From Natronorubrum thiooxidans (GTDB lineage Archaea; Halobacteriota; Halobacteria; Halobacteriales; Natrialbaceae), in the NCBI RefSeq assembly GCF_900156475.1, contig NZ_FTNR01000006.1:62001-126000 (forward strand): a DNA stretch of 64,000 nucleotides, read 5' to 3'. Of the stretch, positions 9,142-17,503 are shown one piece after another. Position 1 is the stretch's first letter. Every line of letters starts with the position of its first letter. The translations under genes and the position numbers were made by a program. Under the pieces are notes generated by a model that was not told the origin of the DNA, did no database searches, and saw only the letters and a list, made by a program, of their open reading frames with translations.

Positions 9142-10362
9142 TCAGTCCAGATATTTTGATTGGGCACCGCCGACGATCGCGGCGATCGAGTCGGCGATCT
9201 CGCCACCCAGCCCTGCTTTCGTGCCCTCGTAGCGAGCGGCGTCTTCCTCGTGGACGAACAGCGCTTTCGTCCGATCTGCGCCCATCACGCTCGCGTCGTT
9301 GGCGACGACGAAGGCCAGTCCCGCACGCGAGAGCGTCTCCCGTGCCTGCTCGATCATCGCCGCTTCGTCACCCGAGGTTTCGGCTTTGAACCCGACGATC
9401 GGCAGCTCGGGGTGGGCGGCGCGGAGTTCGTCGATGAGCTTCGGCGTCGGCTCGAGTTCCAGTGAACGCTCCTGTCCCGATCGAATCTTCTCGTCGCGCT
9501 CCTCGACGGTGTAGTCACTGATGGCGGCCACCGAAACCAGTGTGTCGGCGTCAGAGCAGGCCTCACGGGTCGCCTCGAGCATCTCGGCGGCGCTCTCGAC
9601 GGGTCGGACCGTCGCGTACGGGAGTTCCCCGTCGGGGAGCGCTGCGTCTCGCGTCACCGGCTGTGGGCCGACGAAGCCGTGGACCAGCGTCACGTCGGCC
9701 CCGCGAGCGTAGCAGGCTTTCGCGACGGCTCGACCCATCTTCCCCGACGACCGGTTCGTCAGCACGCGGACGGGGTCGAGCGACTCCCCCGTCGCCCCGC
9801 TGGTGATAACGATATGGGTGTCCTCGAGCACCCCCTTACCCGCCGCTCGAGCGACGTCACAGACGATCGCCTCCTCGCTTGCGATCTTGGCTTTTCCCTC
9901 CTCGATACGCGGGTCGACGAACTCGACGCCCCAGTCGGCGACGGTGTCGATGGCCTCGAGGACGCCGGGGTGGTCGTACATCGGCTCGTGCATCGCGGGC
10001 GCGATTACGACTGGCGTATCAGCGCCGAGTGCAGTCGTGGCACACGTCGTGACGGGCGTATCGTCGACGGCACCGGCGATCTTGCCGACCGTGTTTGCCG
10101 TCGCGGGCGCGATCAGCAAGACGTCAGCCCAGCCGTCGTACCCACAGAGGTCGACGTGTTCGACGCTACCAGTAATTTCGGTGACGATGTCGTTGTCGGT
10201 CGCGAACTCGACGGCCCACGGGTGGATGATCCCCTGTGCGCTGCCGGTCATCACGCCCCGAACGTCGGCCCCCTGTCGTCGCAACTCGTGGGCCAGTTCG
10301 ACCGTCTTGACGGCGGCGATCGATCCCGTCACCCCGAGCGCAACGTTGATTCCCTCGAGCAT
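9142..10362 (-). CDS. coaBC: Bifunctional phosphopantothenoylcysteine decarboxylase / phosphopantothenate-cysteine ligase
   Basis: Two consecutive steps of coenzyme A synthesis in one protein of 406 residues. The N-terminal flavin-dependent decarboxylase half (residues about 1-180) has GVTGSIAAVKTVELA and PAMHEPMYDHPG. The C-terminal ligase half (about 185-400) has ITSGATGESLDPVRVLTNRS, SGKMGRAVAKACYARGADVT and the late GFKAET and FVVANDAS motifs. It begins 30 bases after the TATA-like AT-rich run near 10390. It ends 48 bases before the convergent side of no gene; the next gene on the same strand starts upstream at 11193. The location among acyl-CoA genes fits the local theme, though CoA synthesis is general housekeeping. 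Confidence 0.95.
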   Translation of the reverse strand: MLEGINVALGVTGSIAAVKTVELAHELRRQGADVRGVMTGSAQGIIHPWAVEFATDNDIVTEITGSVEHVDLCGYDGWADVLLIAPATANTVGKIAGAVDDTPVTTCATTALGADTPVVIAPAMHEPMYDHPGVLEAIDTVADWGVEFVDPRIEEGKAKIASEEAIVCDVARAAGKGVLEDTHIVITSGATGESLDPVRVLTNRSSGKMGRAVAKACYARGADVTLVHGFVGPQPVTRDAALPDGELPYATVRPVESAAEMLEATREACSDADTLVSVAAISDYTVEERDEKIRSGQERSLELEPTPKLIDELRAAHPELPIVGFKAETSGDEAAMIEQARETLSRAGLAFVVANDASVMGADRTKALFVHEEDAARYEGTKAGLGGEIADSIAAIVGGAQSKYLD

Positions 10363-10410
10363 TCGGTTGCTCTTCTCACGGAGTGGATGTTATACTGTCG
10401 AAGACACTGA

Positions 10411-11193
10411 TCACTCCTGTTCGACGCTTGGATGCATCGTCGGCCGTTCGTCGAGCGGCTCGGCAAACGCCTCGAGCATCCGTGCTCGGGCCCGTTCGTC
10501 ACGCTTTCGCCGTTCCTCGTCGCTGATCTCCTCACAGCCCGGGGGCACCTCGCGCCCACGGCCGGTGAAGTAGCCCTCGGGGGCGACCCAGTCGTGATAG
10601 AAGTTCGCATCGGAGTCGTGGATCACGGCAAGTGCGACTTTCGCGCCGTGGCCGGCGGCGACGATGGCCTGATGGGGTTCGTTCGCGAGTCGGCCCGCGG
10701 CGTAGACCCCATTGACGGCTGTCCGACCGGCCTCGTCGACCGAGACAAAGTGCTTGCTCCCGCGCTGAATGCGCCCGACGTCCAGTGGCACGAGGTACTC
10801 GCTGTCGGCCCACGAGGCCGCGATCACCCGCCGCGCCTCGAGTGGCTCACCGCCTTCGGTCTCGAGGACGAATCCGGCCTCGAGATCCGTCTCGTCTATC
10901 GGTTCGACGCTCGTCACGCGTCCGAGTTCGAACGTCGCACCCGCGTTTTGGGCCTGTTCGCGCGTCAGGTCCAGATACCGGCGGGCATCGACGCCGTCGG
11001 GAAAGCCGGGGTAGTTCTCGAGGCTGGCGTTGCGCTCGAGGATCGACCCGCCGCCGTCGCCGGACTGCGTCCGGCTGCGTGGGGGAGTTCGTCCCCCACT
11101 ATCGATGACCAGCGTGTCCAGTCCCGCACGTGCCGTGTAAATCGATGCGGCGAGGCCAGCGACGCCGCCGCCGACGATACAGACGTCTTGCAT
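10411..11193 (-). CDS. NAD(P)/FAD-dependent oxidoreductase (thioredoxin-reductase-like) with an inserted segment
   Basis: A 260-residue flavoprotein. The N-terminal dinucleotide fold is VCIVGGGVAGLAASIYTARA (residues 4-23), the late FAD motif is GVYAAGRLANEPHQAIVAAGHGA. It lacks the CxxC redox pair of true thioredoxin reductases, so it is a member of the TrxR-like group with unknown acceptor. Residues about 32-48 (GGRTPPRSRTQSGDGG) interrupt the second beta strand region where relatives run straight into GESIL; the DNA there contains a perfect hairpin at 11079-11099 and looks like an in-frame insertion. The ATG at 11193 is used, since further upstream codons overlap the divergent gene's promoter. 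A C-terminal charged extension of about 60 residues follows the FAD motif. Confidence 0.85.
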   Translation of the reverse strand: MQDVCIVGGGVAGLAASIYTARAGLDTLVIDSGGRTPPRSRTQSGDGGGSILERNASLENYPGFPDGVDARRYLDLTREQAQNAGATFELGRVTSVEPIDETDLEAGFVLETEGGEPLEARRVIAASWADSEYLVPLDVGRIQRGSKHFVSVDEAGRTAVNGVYAAGRLANEPHQAIVAAGHGAKVALAVIHDSDANFYHDWVAPEGYFTGRGREVPPGCEEISDEERRKRDERARARMLEAFAEPLDERPTMHPSVEQE

Positions 11194-11313
11194 ATCTCGG
11201 CGTTTCGAGTGGGCGGTATAGAAATTGCCGACTCTCGGTTTCGGGTCGGTCGTGTGTGTTGCCTGAACTGTCTGGATAGCAACCCTTACTTTTCGAGCCG
11301 TCGTACGGCTACT

Positions 11314-11835
11314 GTGGATCGAATTCTCCTCAGCACGCTCGCCTACCGCTCGCCCGAGGAGGTGTTCCCCTACGTCCAGTCGTTTACCGACTACCCGCGG
11401 TACACGGACCACTTGAAAGAGGTCCGCGTCCACGGCGACGGCGGCGTCGGCTCCGTCTACGACCTCCGGCTGACGTGGTGGAAACTCAGCTACACCGCCC
11501 GCTCGAAGGTGCGCAGCATCGACACACCCCATTCGCTCGAGTGGGAACTGATCAACAACCTCCACGCCCACGGCGAGTGGCGCGTCGAACCGGAGCCCGA
11601 GTCGGCCCCTGAGGGCGTCGAGACGGCGAGTCGAATCTACTTCGAGGCCTCGTACGACCCGTATTCGGCCGACAAAAGCGTGCTGTCGCTGCCGCGGTTC
11701 GTCTCGCTCGACTGGGTCGTTCGGAAGGTCAAACCCAAGCTACTGGCCGAAGCCGAGACCGTCGTCGAACGGCTGGTCGCGGATATCGAAGGCCAGACGC
11801 GTGCTGTCGAGTTGACCGTCCACGAGATGCCGTAG
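11314..11835 (+). CDS. SRPBCC-family (coenzyme Q-binding/polyketide cyclase-like) protein
   Basis: A 173-residue protein with the START/SRPBCC fold: LSTLAYRSPEEVFPYVQSFT at the N-terminus and a long C-terminal helix (about residues 140-165) that would close the hydrophobic pocket. The frame is open far upstream, but that part is antisense to the FAD oxidoreductase; the GTG at 11314 fits the family N-terminus and lies about 25-30 bases after an AT-rich stretch (CCCTTACTTTT). Members bind lipids or quinones; one branch (COQ10-like) chaperones quinone. The ligand is not evident. Confidence 0.8.
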   Translation: MDRILLSTLAYRSPEEVFPYVQSFTDYPRYTDHLKEVRVHGDGGVGSVYDLRLTWWKLSYTARSKVRSIDTPHSLEWELINNLHAHGEWRVEPEPESAPEGVETASRIYFEASYDPYSADKSVLSLPRFVSLDWVVRKVKPKLLAEAETVVERLVADIEGQTRAVELTVHEMP

Positions 11836-11932
11836 CCGGCTCGGCAGCCGGGCATCAGCGCTGGCTGCGCACGACGCCACGGCCGATCTGAGAGTGGCCG
11901 TATTTTTCACGGAACGGGACGATACGCCGCAT

Positions 11933-12991
11933 ATGGACCAACAACGACGACAGTTTCTCGATGGGTTGCTCGAGACCGCGACGCCCTCGGGGTTCGAAAC
12001 GGCGGGCCAGCGCCTGTGGATCGAGTACGTCGAAGAATTTGCTGACGAGGTGCGAACTGACGAGTACGGAAACGCCGTCGCCGTCCTCGAGGGCGGCGAG
12101 CCGTCGGTCGCACTGACGGGACACAGCGACGAGATCGGCTTCATGGTGCGGGATATCGAGGACAGCGGCGCGATTCGAATGACCGCGATCGGCGGCTCGG
12201 ACCGGACGGTCTCGAAAGGCCAGCACGTCCGGATCCATACCGCCGACGGCGTGATTCCGGGAGTCGTCGGCCAGGCTGCGATTCACATCCGCGACGCGGA
12301 CGACGAGTCGATCGACGACATCGACGAGCAACACATCGACATCGGGGCTACGGACGCAGATGAGGCGGCAGAACTCGTTGAGCGCGGCGATCCGATCACG
12401 TTCGACCAGACGGTCTCCGAACTGGCAAACGACCGTATCGCAGCCCGCGGGCTGGATAACCGAGTCGGCATCTGGGCCGCCGCAGAGGCGCTTCGTCGGG
12501 CAGCCGAGGGCGACCTCGAGGCGACGATCTATGCCGTGTCGACGGTCCAGGAGGAAGTCGGCTTACAGGGGGCGAAGATGGTCGGCTTCGACCTCGATCC
12601 CGATGCAGTCGTCACGGTCGACGTGACCCACGCCACGGACGCGCCGGGAACGCCCTCGGCTCGGAAAACGGGCGTCGAGCTCGGCGGCGGACCGGTCGTC
12701 GTCCGCGGGAGTGCGAATCATCCGGTCCTCGTCGACGCCATCCGAGCGGTCGCTTCCGAAGCAGGGATCGACGTGCAGCTGCAGGCGTCGGGGAACCGGA
12801 CCGGCACAGATGCCGACGCCTTTTACACCTCCCGCGGGGGGATTCCGTCGGTGAACATCGGGATCCCGAATCGCTACATGCACACGCCCGTCGAGGTGTT
12901 AGATCTCGAGGATCTCGACGCCGTCGCCGATTTGCTCGGCGAATTCGCGGCCGTCGCTCACGAATACGAGTTTTCGGTCGACGTGCGATAA
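11933..12991 (+). CDS. M42-family metallopeptidase (glutamyl/tetrahedral aminopeptidase-like)
   Basis: Cytosolic aminopeptidase of the M42 (TET/FrvX) family, 352 residues. The binuclear metal site is visible: TGHSDEIGFMV (His-x-Asp), LDNRVG, QEEVG with the catalytic Glu pair, VDVTHATDAPG and the C-terminal MHTPVE histidine. The ATG at 11933 starts the conserved MDQQRRQFLDGLLETATPSG segment, while the open frame extends 13 codons upstream without family similarity. TET peptidases form 12-subunit tetrahedra that trim peptides released by the proteasome; that is known for haloarchaeal TET proteins and inferred here. Confidence 0.9.
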   Translation: MDQQRRQFLDGLLETATPSGFETAGQRLWIEYVEEFADEVRTDEYGNAVAVLEGGEPSVALTGHSDEIGFMVRDIEDSGAIRMTAIGGSDRTVSKGQHVRIHTADGVIPGVVGQAAIHIRDADDESIDDIDEQHIDIGATDADEAAELVERGDPITFDQTVSELANDRIAARGLDNRVGIWAAAEALRRAAEGDLEATIYAVSTVQEEVGLQGAKMVGFDLDPDAVVTVDVTHATDAPGTPSARKTGVELGGGPVVVRGSANHPVLVDAIRAVASEAGIDVQLQASGNRTGTDADAFYTSRGGIPSVNIGIPNRYMHTPVEVLDLEDLDAVADLLGEFAAVAHEYEFSVDVR

Positions 12992-13101
12992 TCGCACGCA
13001 AGCGAGACGGTGTGGCGTCTCGACCCTCCCTCGAGACGCGTTGCTCTTTCGGTGTGAACACAACCGCCGAGTATTAACCGATTGACCTGTTAGACGTGTC
13101 T

Positions 13102-14268
13102 ATGAGTAACGTGCGTGTCGCAGGTGTCGGGCTGACGCCGTTCGGGAACACCCCTGAACGGACGGGCCGAGACCTCTTCGCGGAAGCGAGTATCAAGGCG
13201 TTCGAGGATAGTGGCGTCCCCCGTGACGATGTCGACGCCCTCCTCTATGGGAACTTCATGGGCGAACTGTCGGAACATCAGGGCCATCAGGGGCCGCTGA
13301 TGGCCGAAGCCGCAGGGATTCAGGCACCGGCAACCCGCTATGAGTCCGCGTGTGCCTCGAGCGGGACCGCCGTTCGAGACGCAGTCATGCGCGTCCGCAA
13401 CGGCGAGGACGACGTCGTCCTCGTCGGCGGCGCCGAGCGGATGACCAACCTCGGCACGGCGGGCGCGACCGAAGCGCTGGCCATCGCCGCAGACGACCTC
13501 TGGGAGGTGCGCGCCGGAACGACGTTCCCCGGCGCGTACGCGCTGATGGCCCAGGCCTATTTCGACGAATTCGGCGGCGAACACGAGGATCTGGCCCACA
13601 TCGCCGTCAAGAACCACGAGAACGCACTGACCAACGACAAAGCCCAGTACCAGCGCGCAATCGAGGTCAGCGACGTCCTCGAGGCTCCGCAGGTCTCGAG
13701 TCCGCTCGGCCTGTACGACGCCTGTCCAATCTCTGACGGCGCTGCAGCAGTCGTCCTCACAAGTGAGGAATACGCCGCAGAACACGACCTCGACGCTCCG
13801 GTCGCCATCACGGGCACCGGGCAGGGCGGCGACCGCATGGCCTTACACGACCGCGAGCACCTCGCGCGCTCGCCCGCCGCCCGCGAGGCCGGCACGGAAG
13901 CCTACGCCGACGCCGGCGTCGACGCGGCCGACGTCGACCTCGCGGAGGTCCACGACTGCTTTACGATCGCCGAAGTGCTGGCGCTCGAGGCACTCGACCT
14001 CGAACCGATCGGGGAGGGAATCACGGCGGCCCGTGACGGCCGCACCACGGCCGACGGCGAGACGCCGATCAATCTCTCGGGCGGCCTGAAGGCGAAAGGT
14101 CACCCAGTCGGTGCGACCGGCGCGTCCCAGATCGCCGAGGTCGCGAAACTGCTCGCCGGAACACATCCCAACAGTTCGGCCGTCGAGGATGCGACGACCG
14201 GCGTCGCCCACAACGCGGGTGGAACGGTCGCCAGTGCGACGGTTCACGTTCTGGAGGTGACAGAATGA
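13102..14268 (+). CDS. Thiolase-family acyltransferase (SCP-x-like), pair 2
   Basis: Second thiolase-superfamily gene, 388 residues, clearly paralogous to the one at 6556. Cysteine nucleophile in ESACASSGTAVRDAV, histidines in EVHDCFTIAE and GGLKAKGHPVGATG, and AHNAGGT in place of the CxGGG motif. The ATG at 13102 is preferred to a GTG six bases upstream because it starts the conserved MSNVRVAGVGLTPFG. The stop overlaps the DUF35 gene by four bases. It differs from pair 1 in much of the substrate-side loop, so the two probably use different acyl-CoAs. Confidence 0.9.
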   Translation: MSNVRVAGVGLTPFGNTPERTGRDLFAEASIKAFEDSGVPRDDVDALLYGNFMGELSEHQGHQGPLMAEAAGIQAPATRYESACASSGTAVRDAVMRVRNGEDDVVLVGGAERMTNLGTAGATEALAIAADDLWEVRAGTTFPGAYALMAQAYFDEFGGEHEDLAHIAVKNHENALTNDKAQYQRAIEVSDVLEAPQVSSPLGLYDACPISDGAAAVVLTSEEYAAEHDLDAPVAITGTGQGGDRMALHDREHLARSPAAREAGTEAYADAGVDAADVDLAEVHDCFTIAEVLALEALDLEPIGEGITAARDGRTTADGETPINLSGGLKAKGHPVGATGASQIAEVAKLLAGTHPNSSAVEDATTGVAHNAGGTVASATVHVLEVTE

Positions 14269-14660
14269 CGGATTCCGAAACCGGCGTGCAGGATGCCGGC
14301 TTCGACGACTGGCTCGACGCCGCCGAGGAGGGCGCGGCGTACTACCTCGAGTGCCCCGAGGGTCACGGGTCGCTCCCGCCGCGGCGAGTCTGTCCGGACT
14401 GCGGTTCGACCGACCTCGAGGAAGTTCAACTGCCCGAGACGGGCGTCGTCGAGACGTTTACCGTCACGCACGTGCCGACGCCGGCGTTCGAAGACGACGC
14501 GCCGTATGCGACGGCCGTCGCCGATTTTGGACCTGTCTCGCTGACGGGACAGGTCGTCGGGATCGATCTCGAGGGGATCGAGACTGGCCTCGAGGTCGAA
14601 CTCGAGATCACGGTCTCGGAGACGACGGGCGAGCGCGTGATCGGATTCAGTCCGGTCTAG
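14265..14660 (+). CDS. DUF35 (Zn-ribbon/OB-fold) acyl-CoA-associated protein, pair 2
   Basis: Partner of the second thiolase, 131 residues. The ribbon has the degenerate first half CPEGH and the full second half CPDC (residues about 29-48), then an OB-fold from about residue 60 with FTVTHVPTPAF. Start and thiolase stop share ATGA. It is likely a complex subunit holding CoA intermediates, by analogy to known archaeal thiolase complexes. The replacement of the second cysteine of the first knuckle by His suggests that zinc, if bound, is held by a mixed Cys/His set. Confidence 0.87.
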   Translation: MTDSETGVQDAGFDDWLDAAEEGAAYYLECPEGHGSLPPRRVCPDCGSTDLEEVQLPETGVVETFTVTHVPTPAFEDDAPYATAVADFGPVSLTGQVVGIDLEGIETGLEVELEITVSETTGERVIGFSPV

Positions 14661-14677
14661 AGCTCCGTTTTCGACGC

Positions 14678-15628
14678 CTATTTGTCGCGATCCATATCAG
14701 CGCCGACGTGTAACAGCTCTGCGGTCAGATACTCGACGAACTTCTCGGGGTGTTCGGCGTGGGGTAACAGCGTCGCATAATCGATGACGACGAGCTCGAG
14801 GTCGGCGGCGTCGGCGAGATTCCGGCCGTCACGCAGCGGCACGAGGTCGGCGTCACGACCCCAGACGAGCGTGGTCGGCGTCTCGAGAGCGGCGAGTTCG
14901 GTCTGGAGGTCGAACTCGGGGTCGAGTGTGCCAGACGCGAAGGAGGCGGGCGCGTAGCGGGCACCGGGCTGGTGGGCGCTGTGCCAGGCGTACTCGACCG
15001 TTGTGTCGTCGACTCGAGACGCGTCGTAGTAGCCGTCTCGAGTGTAGAAGTACCGAATCGAGGGTTTGCTCGCGAGCAGATTAAACAGCGCCGTCCCGAC
15101 GATGGGTGTCCGAACGAGGGTTCGCAGCCACGGCCGCTCGGGTGCGGTCTCGTCGGTCGGACAGATCAGCACGAGCTGTTCGAACTCGCTCTCCGTGGCA
15201 GCGTCGACGGCGAACGAGCCGGTGAGCGAAGAGGCGACGACGACTGGCGTGTCCGTGACATTGCGTGCAAAATCGCGGATGAACTCGGCGTACAGCGTCG
15301 CGGAGTAGACCAGCGGCGGCCGTTCGGACCGCCCGAATCCGGGCAGGTCGACTGCGATCACGTGATAGTGCTCGGCCAGTTGCTCGACGATCGGCGCGAA
15401 CTCCTGGCTGCTTGCGGCGGCATGAATCCCGTGACACAGGAGCATATCCGGATCGTTCGGATCGCCGGCGACGGTGTAGGCCGTCTCGATCCCGCGCCAG
15501 CGATACGTCCGTTCGACGCCGACGATCGGGTTCTCGAGGTCGGCCGCACGATTCGCCAGCAGCCGGTTCCCGAGGACGGCCGTGCCGACGGCACCGACCG
15601 CTGTGCCGAGCGCTGTTCGGATGTTCAT
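14678..15628 (-). CDS. Alpha/beta-fold hydrolase with N-terminal hydrophobic segment
   Basis: A 316-residue hydrolase. The oxyanion region is LLCHGIHAAASSQEF; the nucleophile elbow appears to be ASSLTGSFA; an acid is likely in GRDADLVP and the histidine in LPHAEHPEKFVEYL. The first 25 residues (ALGTAVGAVGTAVLGNRLLA) are small and hydrophobic and could anchor it to the membrane. The ATG at 15628 is chosen over one 16 codons upstream because the latter adds only a polar tail and overlaps nothing conserved. Substrate unknown; it is tail-to-tail with the DUF35 gene 17 bases away. Confidence 0.82.
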   Translation of the reverse strand: MNIRTALGTAVGAVGTAVLGNRLLANRAADLENPIVGVERTYRWRGIETAYTVAGDPNDPDMLLCHGIHAAASSQEFAPIVEQLAEHYHVIAVDLPGFGRSERPPLVYSATLYAEFIRDFARNVTDTPVVVASSLTGSFAVDAATESEFEQLVLICPTDETAPERPWLRTLVRTPIVGTALFNLLASKPSIRYFYTRDGYYDASRVDDTTVEYAWHSAHQPGARYAPASFASGTLDPEFDLQTELAALETPTTLVWGRDADLVPLRDGRNLADAADLELVVIDYATLLPHAEHPEKFVEYLTAELLHVGADMDRDK

Positions 15629-15696
15629 GCCTGTCAGTAGCTCATCATCGGCCTTCAACCTGCGGTTCGGGCTCAAAAGCTGCCGACGGAACTCGT

Positions 15697-16776
15697 CTAC
15701 TGCGTGTTTTTGACACCGGTCTCGAGTTCGTCGAGACAGTCGTCGACGGGCGTCAACAGCTCGTCGGCGATCGTGTAGGGGTCGGTCTCGCCCTTTCGAA
15801 CGGCTTCGGCGAGGTCGTTGATGCCGCCGGCGGCCGCGAGTTCGTCCTCGAGCATGTCGTGGACGTCCTCACGCAAGAGCGTGCGGATCTCCTCGGCATA
15901 ACGCTGGCGGACCTTCTTGGCGCGAGTGCCGGAGTCGACCAGATACGTCTGGTGGTTCGCGAGTTCGTCGATGAACGTCTCGACGCCGTCCCCGTTCGTG
16001 GCGACGGTTTCGACGATGGGCGTGGTCCAGCTCGCTTCCTCGTCGGGTCCCTCGCCCCAGTTGGCATCGGTGTCGTCCATCGCGTCGGCTCCGTGGTGGC
16101 CGGCACCGCCAGCGCCGAGGCCACCGCCGTCGCCGAGATGGATCATCTCCTGGAGCTCCTGGACGGTCCGGTCGGAACCCGGCCGATCGGCCTTGTTGAC
16201 GACGAAGACGTCGGCAATCTCGAGGATGCCAGCTTTCAGCGTCTGAATGTCGTCACCCGAACCCGGCGGGACGAGCACGGCGACGGTGTCTGCGGTCCGG
16301 ACGATATCGATCTCGTTCTGGCCAGCGCCGACGGTCTCGATGATGATCTTGTCCTTGCCGAAGGCGTCCATCGCCTTGACGGCGTCTGCGGTCGCCGTCG
16401 AGAGTCCGCCGAGGGTGCCGCGGGCGCTCATCGAGCGCACGAAGACGTCCATATCGCCGACGGTCGCAGCCATCCGGATCCGGTCTCCGAGCACCGCACC
16501 GCCCGAAAACGGCGACGAGGGATCGATCGCGATGACACCGACTGTCTCGCCACGGTCCCGGTAGGTTTCGGCGAGTTTGTCGACCAGCGTCGACTTGCCT
16601 GCACCGGGGCTGCCCGTGATCCCGATGACGTCGGCGTCACCAGTGTGGGCATAGAGCGCCGAGACGAGCTCTCGGTAGCCCGGCGACCGGTTCTCGATTT
16701 TCGAGATTACTCTGGCCAGCGCGCGGTGTTCGCCCGCGAGCAGGGCCTCGAGTAGGGCGTCGTCGTCTGCGTTCAT
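15697..16776 (-). CDS. meaB: Methylmalonyl-CoA mutase-associated GTPase MeaB
   Basis: G3E-family GTPase that guards and reloads adenosylcobalamin on methylmalonyl-CoA mutase; 359 residues. Walker A GSPGAGKST near residue 59, switch region VIAIDPSSPFSGGAVLGDRI, and NKAD for guanine recognition near residue 193. A Gly/His/Asp-rich insert (about residues 213-245) interrupts the GTPase core, typical of halophile versions but prominent here. It overlaps the preceding mutase small-subunit gene by four bases, so both are made together. The large catalytic subunit is not in the window. Confidence 0.93.
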   Translation of the reverse strand: MNADDDALLEALLAGEHRALARVISKIENRSPGYRELVSALYAHTGDADVIGITGSPGAGKSTLVDKLAETYRDRGETVGVIAIDPSSPFSGGAVLGDRIRMAATVGDMDVFVRSMSARGTLGGLSTATADAVKAMDAFGKDKIIIETVGAGQNEIDIVRTADTVAVLVPPGSGDDIQTLKAGILEIADVFVVNKADRPGSDRTVQELQEMIHLGDGGGLGAGGAGHHGADAMDDTDANWGEGPDEEASWTTPIVETVATNGDGVETFIDELANHQTYLVDSGTRAKKVRQRYAEEIRTLLREDVHDMLEDELAAAGGINDLAEAVRKGETDPYTIADELLTPVDDCLDELETGVKNTQ

Positions 16777-17189
16777 CGCTCGGGTGCGTTTTCGCGGACG
16801 AACTCGATCGTCTCTTCAATCGACGTCCCGGGACCGAAGACGGCCGACACACCCTGTGCTTTGAGTTCGTCCCGGTCTTCGTCCGGGATGACGCCGCCGG
16901 CGAGGACGAGCGTGTCGTCTTTCGCGCCATATTCCTCTAAGCCGTTCATGATCTTCGGGACGAGCGTGTCGTGAGCGCCCGAGAGAATCGAGATCCCGAG
17001 AACGTCGACGTCCTCCTGGACGGCCGCCTGGACGATCTCGTCCGGCGCTTTGTGCAATCCGGAGTAGATGACCTCGAAGCCGGCGTCACGGAACGCGCGG
17101 GCGATGACGTGTGCCCCACGGTCGTGGCCGTCGAGTCCTACTTTCGCGACGAGACACCGAATCGACTCCTGCTCCTGTTCGCTGCTCAT
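16773..17189 (-). CDS. mcmA2: Methylmalonyl-CoA mutase, B12-binding (small) subunit
   Basis: The 138-residue cobalamin-binding subunit. The DxHxxG motif is GLDGHDRGAHVIARAF with His22 as the lower axial cobalt ligand, followed by SILSGAHDTLVPKIM and LAGGVIPDEDRDEL, the other two B12-loop segments. In archaea the mutase is split into a catalytic chain and this domain; it converts methylmalonyl-CoA to succinyl-CoA. A TATA-like CGTTAAAG lies about 28-35 bases before the ATG. Coupled to meaB downstream. Confidence 0.93.
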   Translation of the reverse strand: MSSEQEQESIRCLVAKVGLDGHDRGAHVIARAFRDAGFEVIYSGLHKAPDEIVQAAVQEDVDVLGISILSGAHDTLVPKIMNGLEEYGAKDDTLVLAGGVIPDEDRDELKAQGVSAVFGPGTSIEETIEFVRENAPER

Positions 17190-17503
17190 ACCACTACTTC
17201 CCGAGCCGCCTGTTTGACTTTAACGGAAATTTGTGGGTGATTCATCGACCAGACTGTCGGGAACCAGTATTCACGCACCTGTCGCATGCAACCAGTCATT
17301 GTGCAGGCGAGGATACGTGAGACGAGATGGCCGTTTACTGCGTGTTTTCCGACAGTACAGCCACGCTTCGTTGGTTCTCGGCCCCATTCTGTATTGCACG
17401 GTCGTCATGTTCGCGCGGGACTATTTTGAACCAAAGGCTAAAGAGCGAAACGGCCGAACATTCTGGTAATGACTATCGTTCGTTTACTGCGGAGGGATCT
17501 CTC
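17190..17503. other. Intergenic region with divergent promoters (314 bases)
   Basis: Lies between the leftward mutase subunit and the rightward HD gene. The left end has a minus-strand TATA-like element (17217-17226). The right part has TATTTTGA at about 17422-17429, giving a likely start of transcription near 17450 and a leader of about 50 bases with a Shine-Dalgarno sequence. I see no supported gene inside; the in-frame extension of the HD gene to 17327 is not protein-like. Confidence 0.5.
17491..17497 (+). promoter_or_regulatory. Shine-Dalgarno sequence deciding the HD gene start
   Basis: GGAGGGA, complementary to the 16S rRNA 3' end, lies six bases before the GTG at 17504. This is one of few clear ribosome binding sites in the window and supports GTG 17504 over the upstream ATG at 17327. 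Confidence 0.6.

Noticed and set aside
17428-17443. 16-base word GAACCAAAGGCTAAAG also present at 28067-28082
   Set aside because: Both lie in leaders, but a single 16-base match in 64 kb is near what chance allows; no longer similarity surrounds it.
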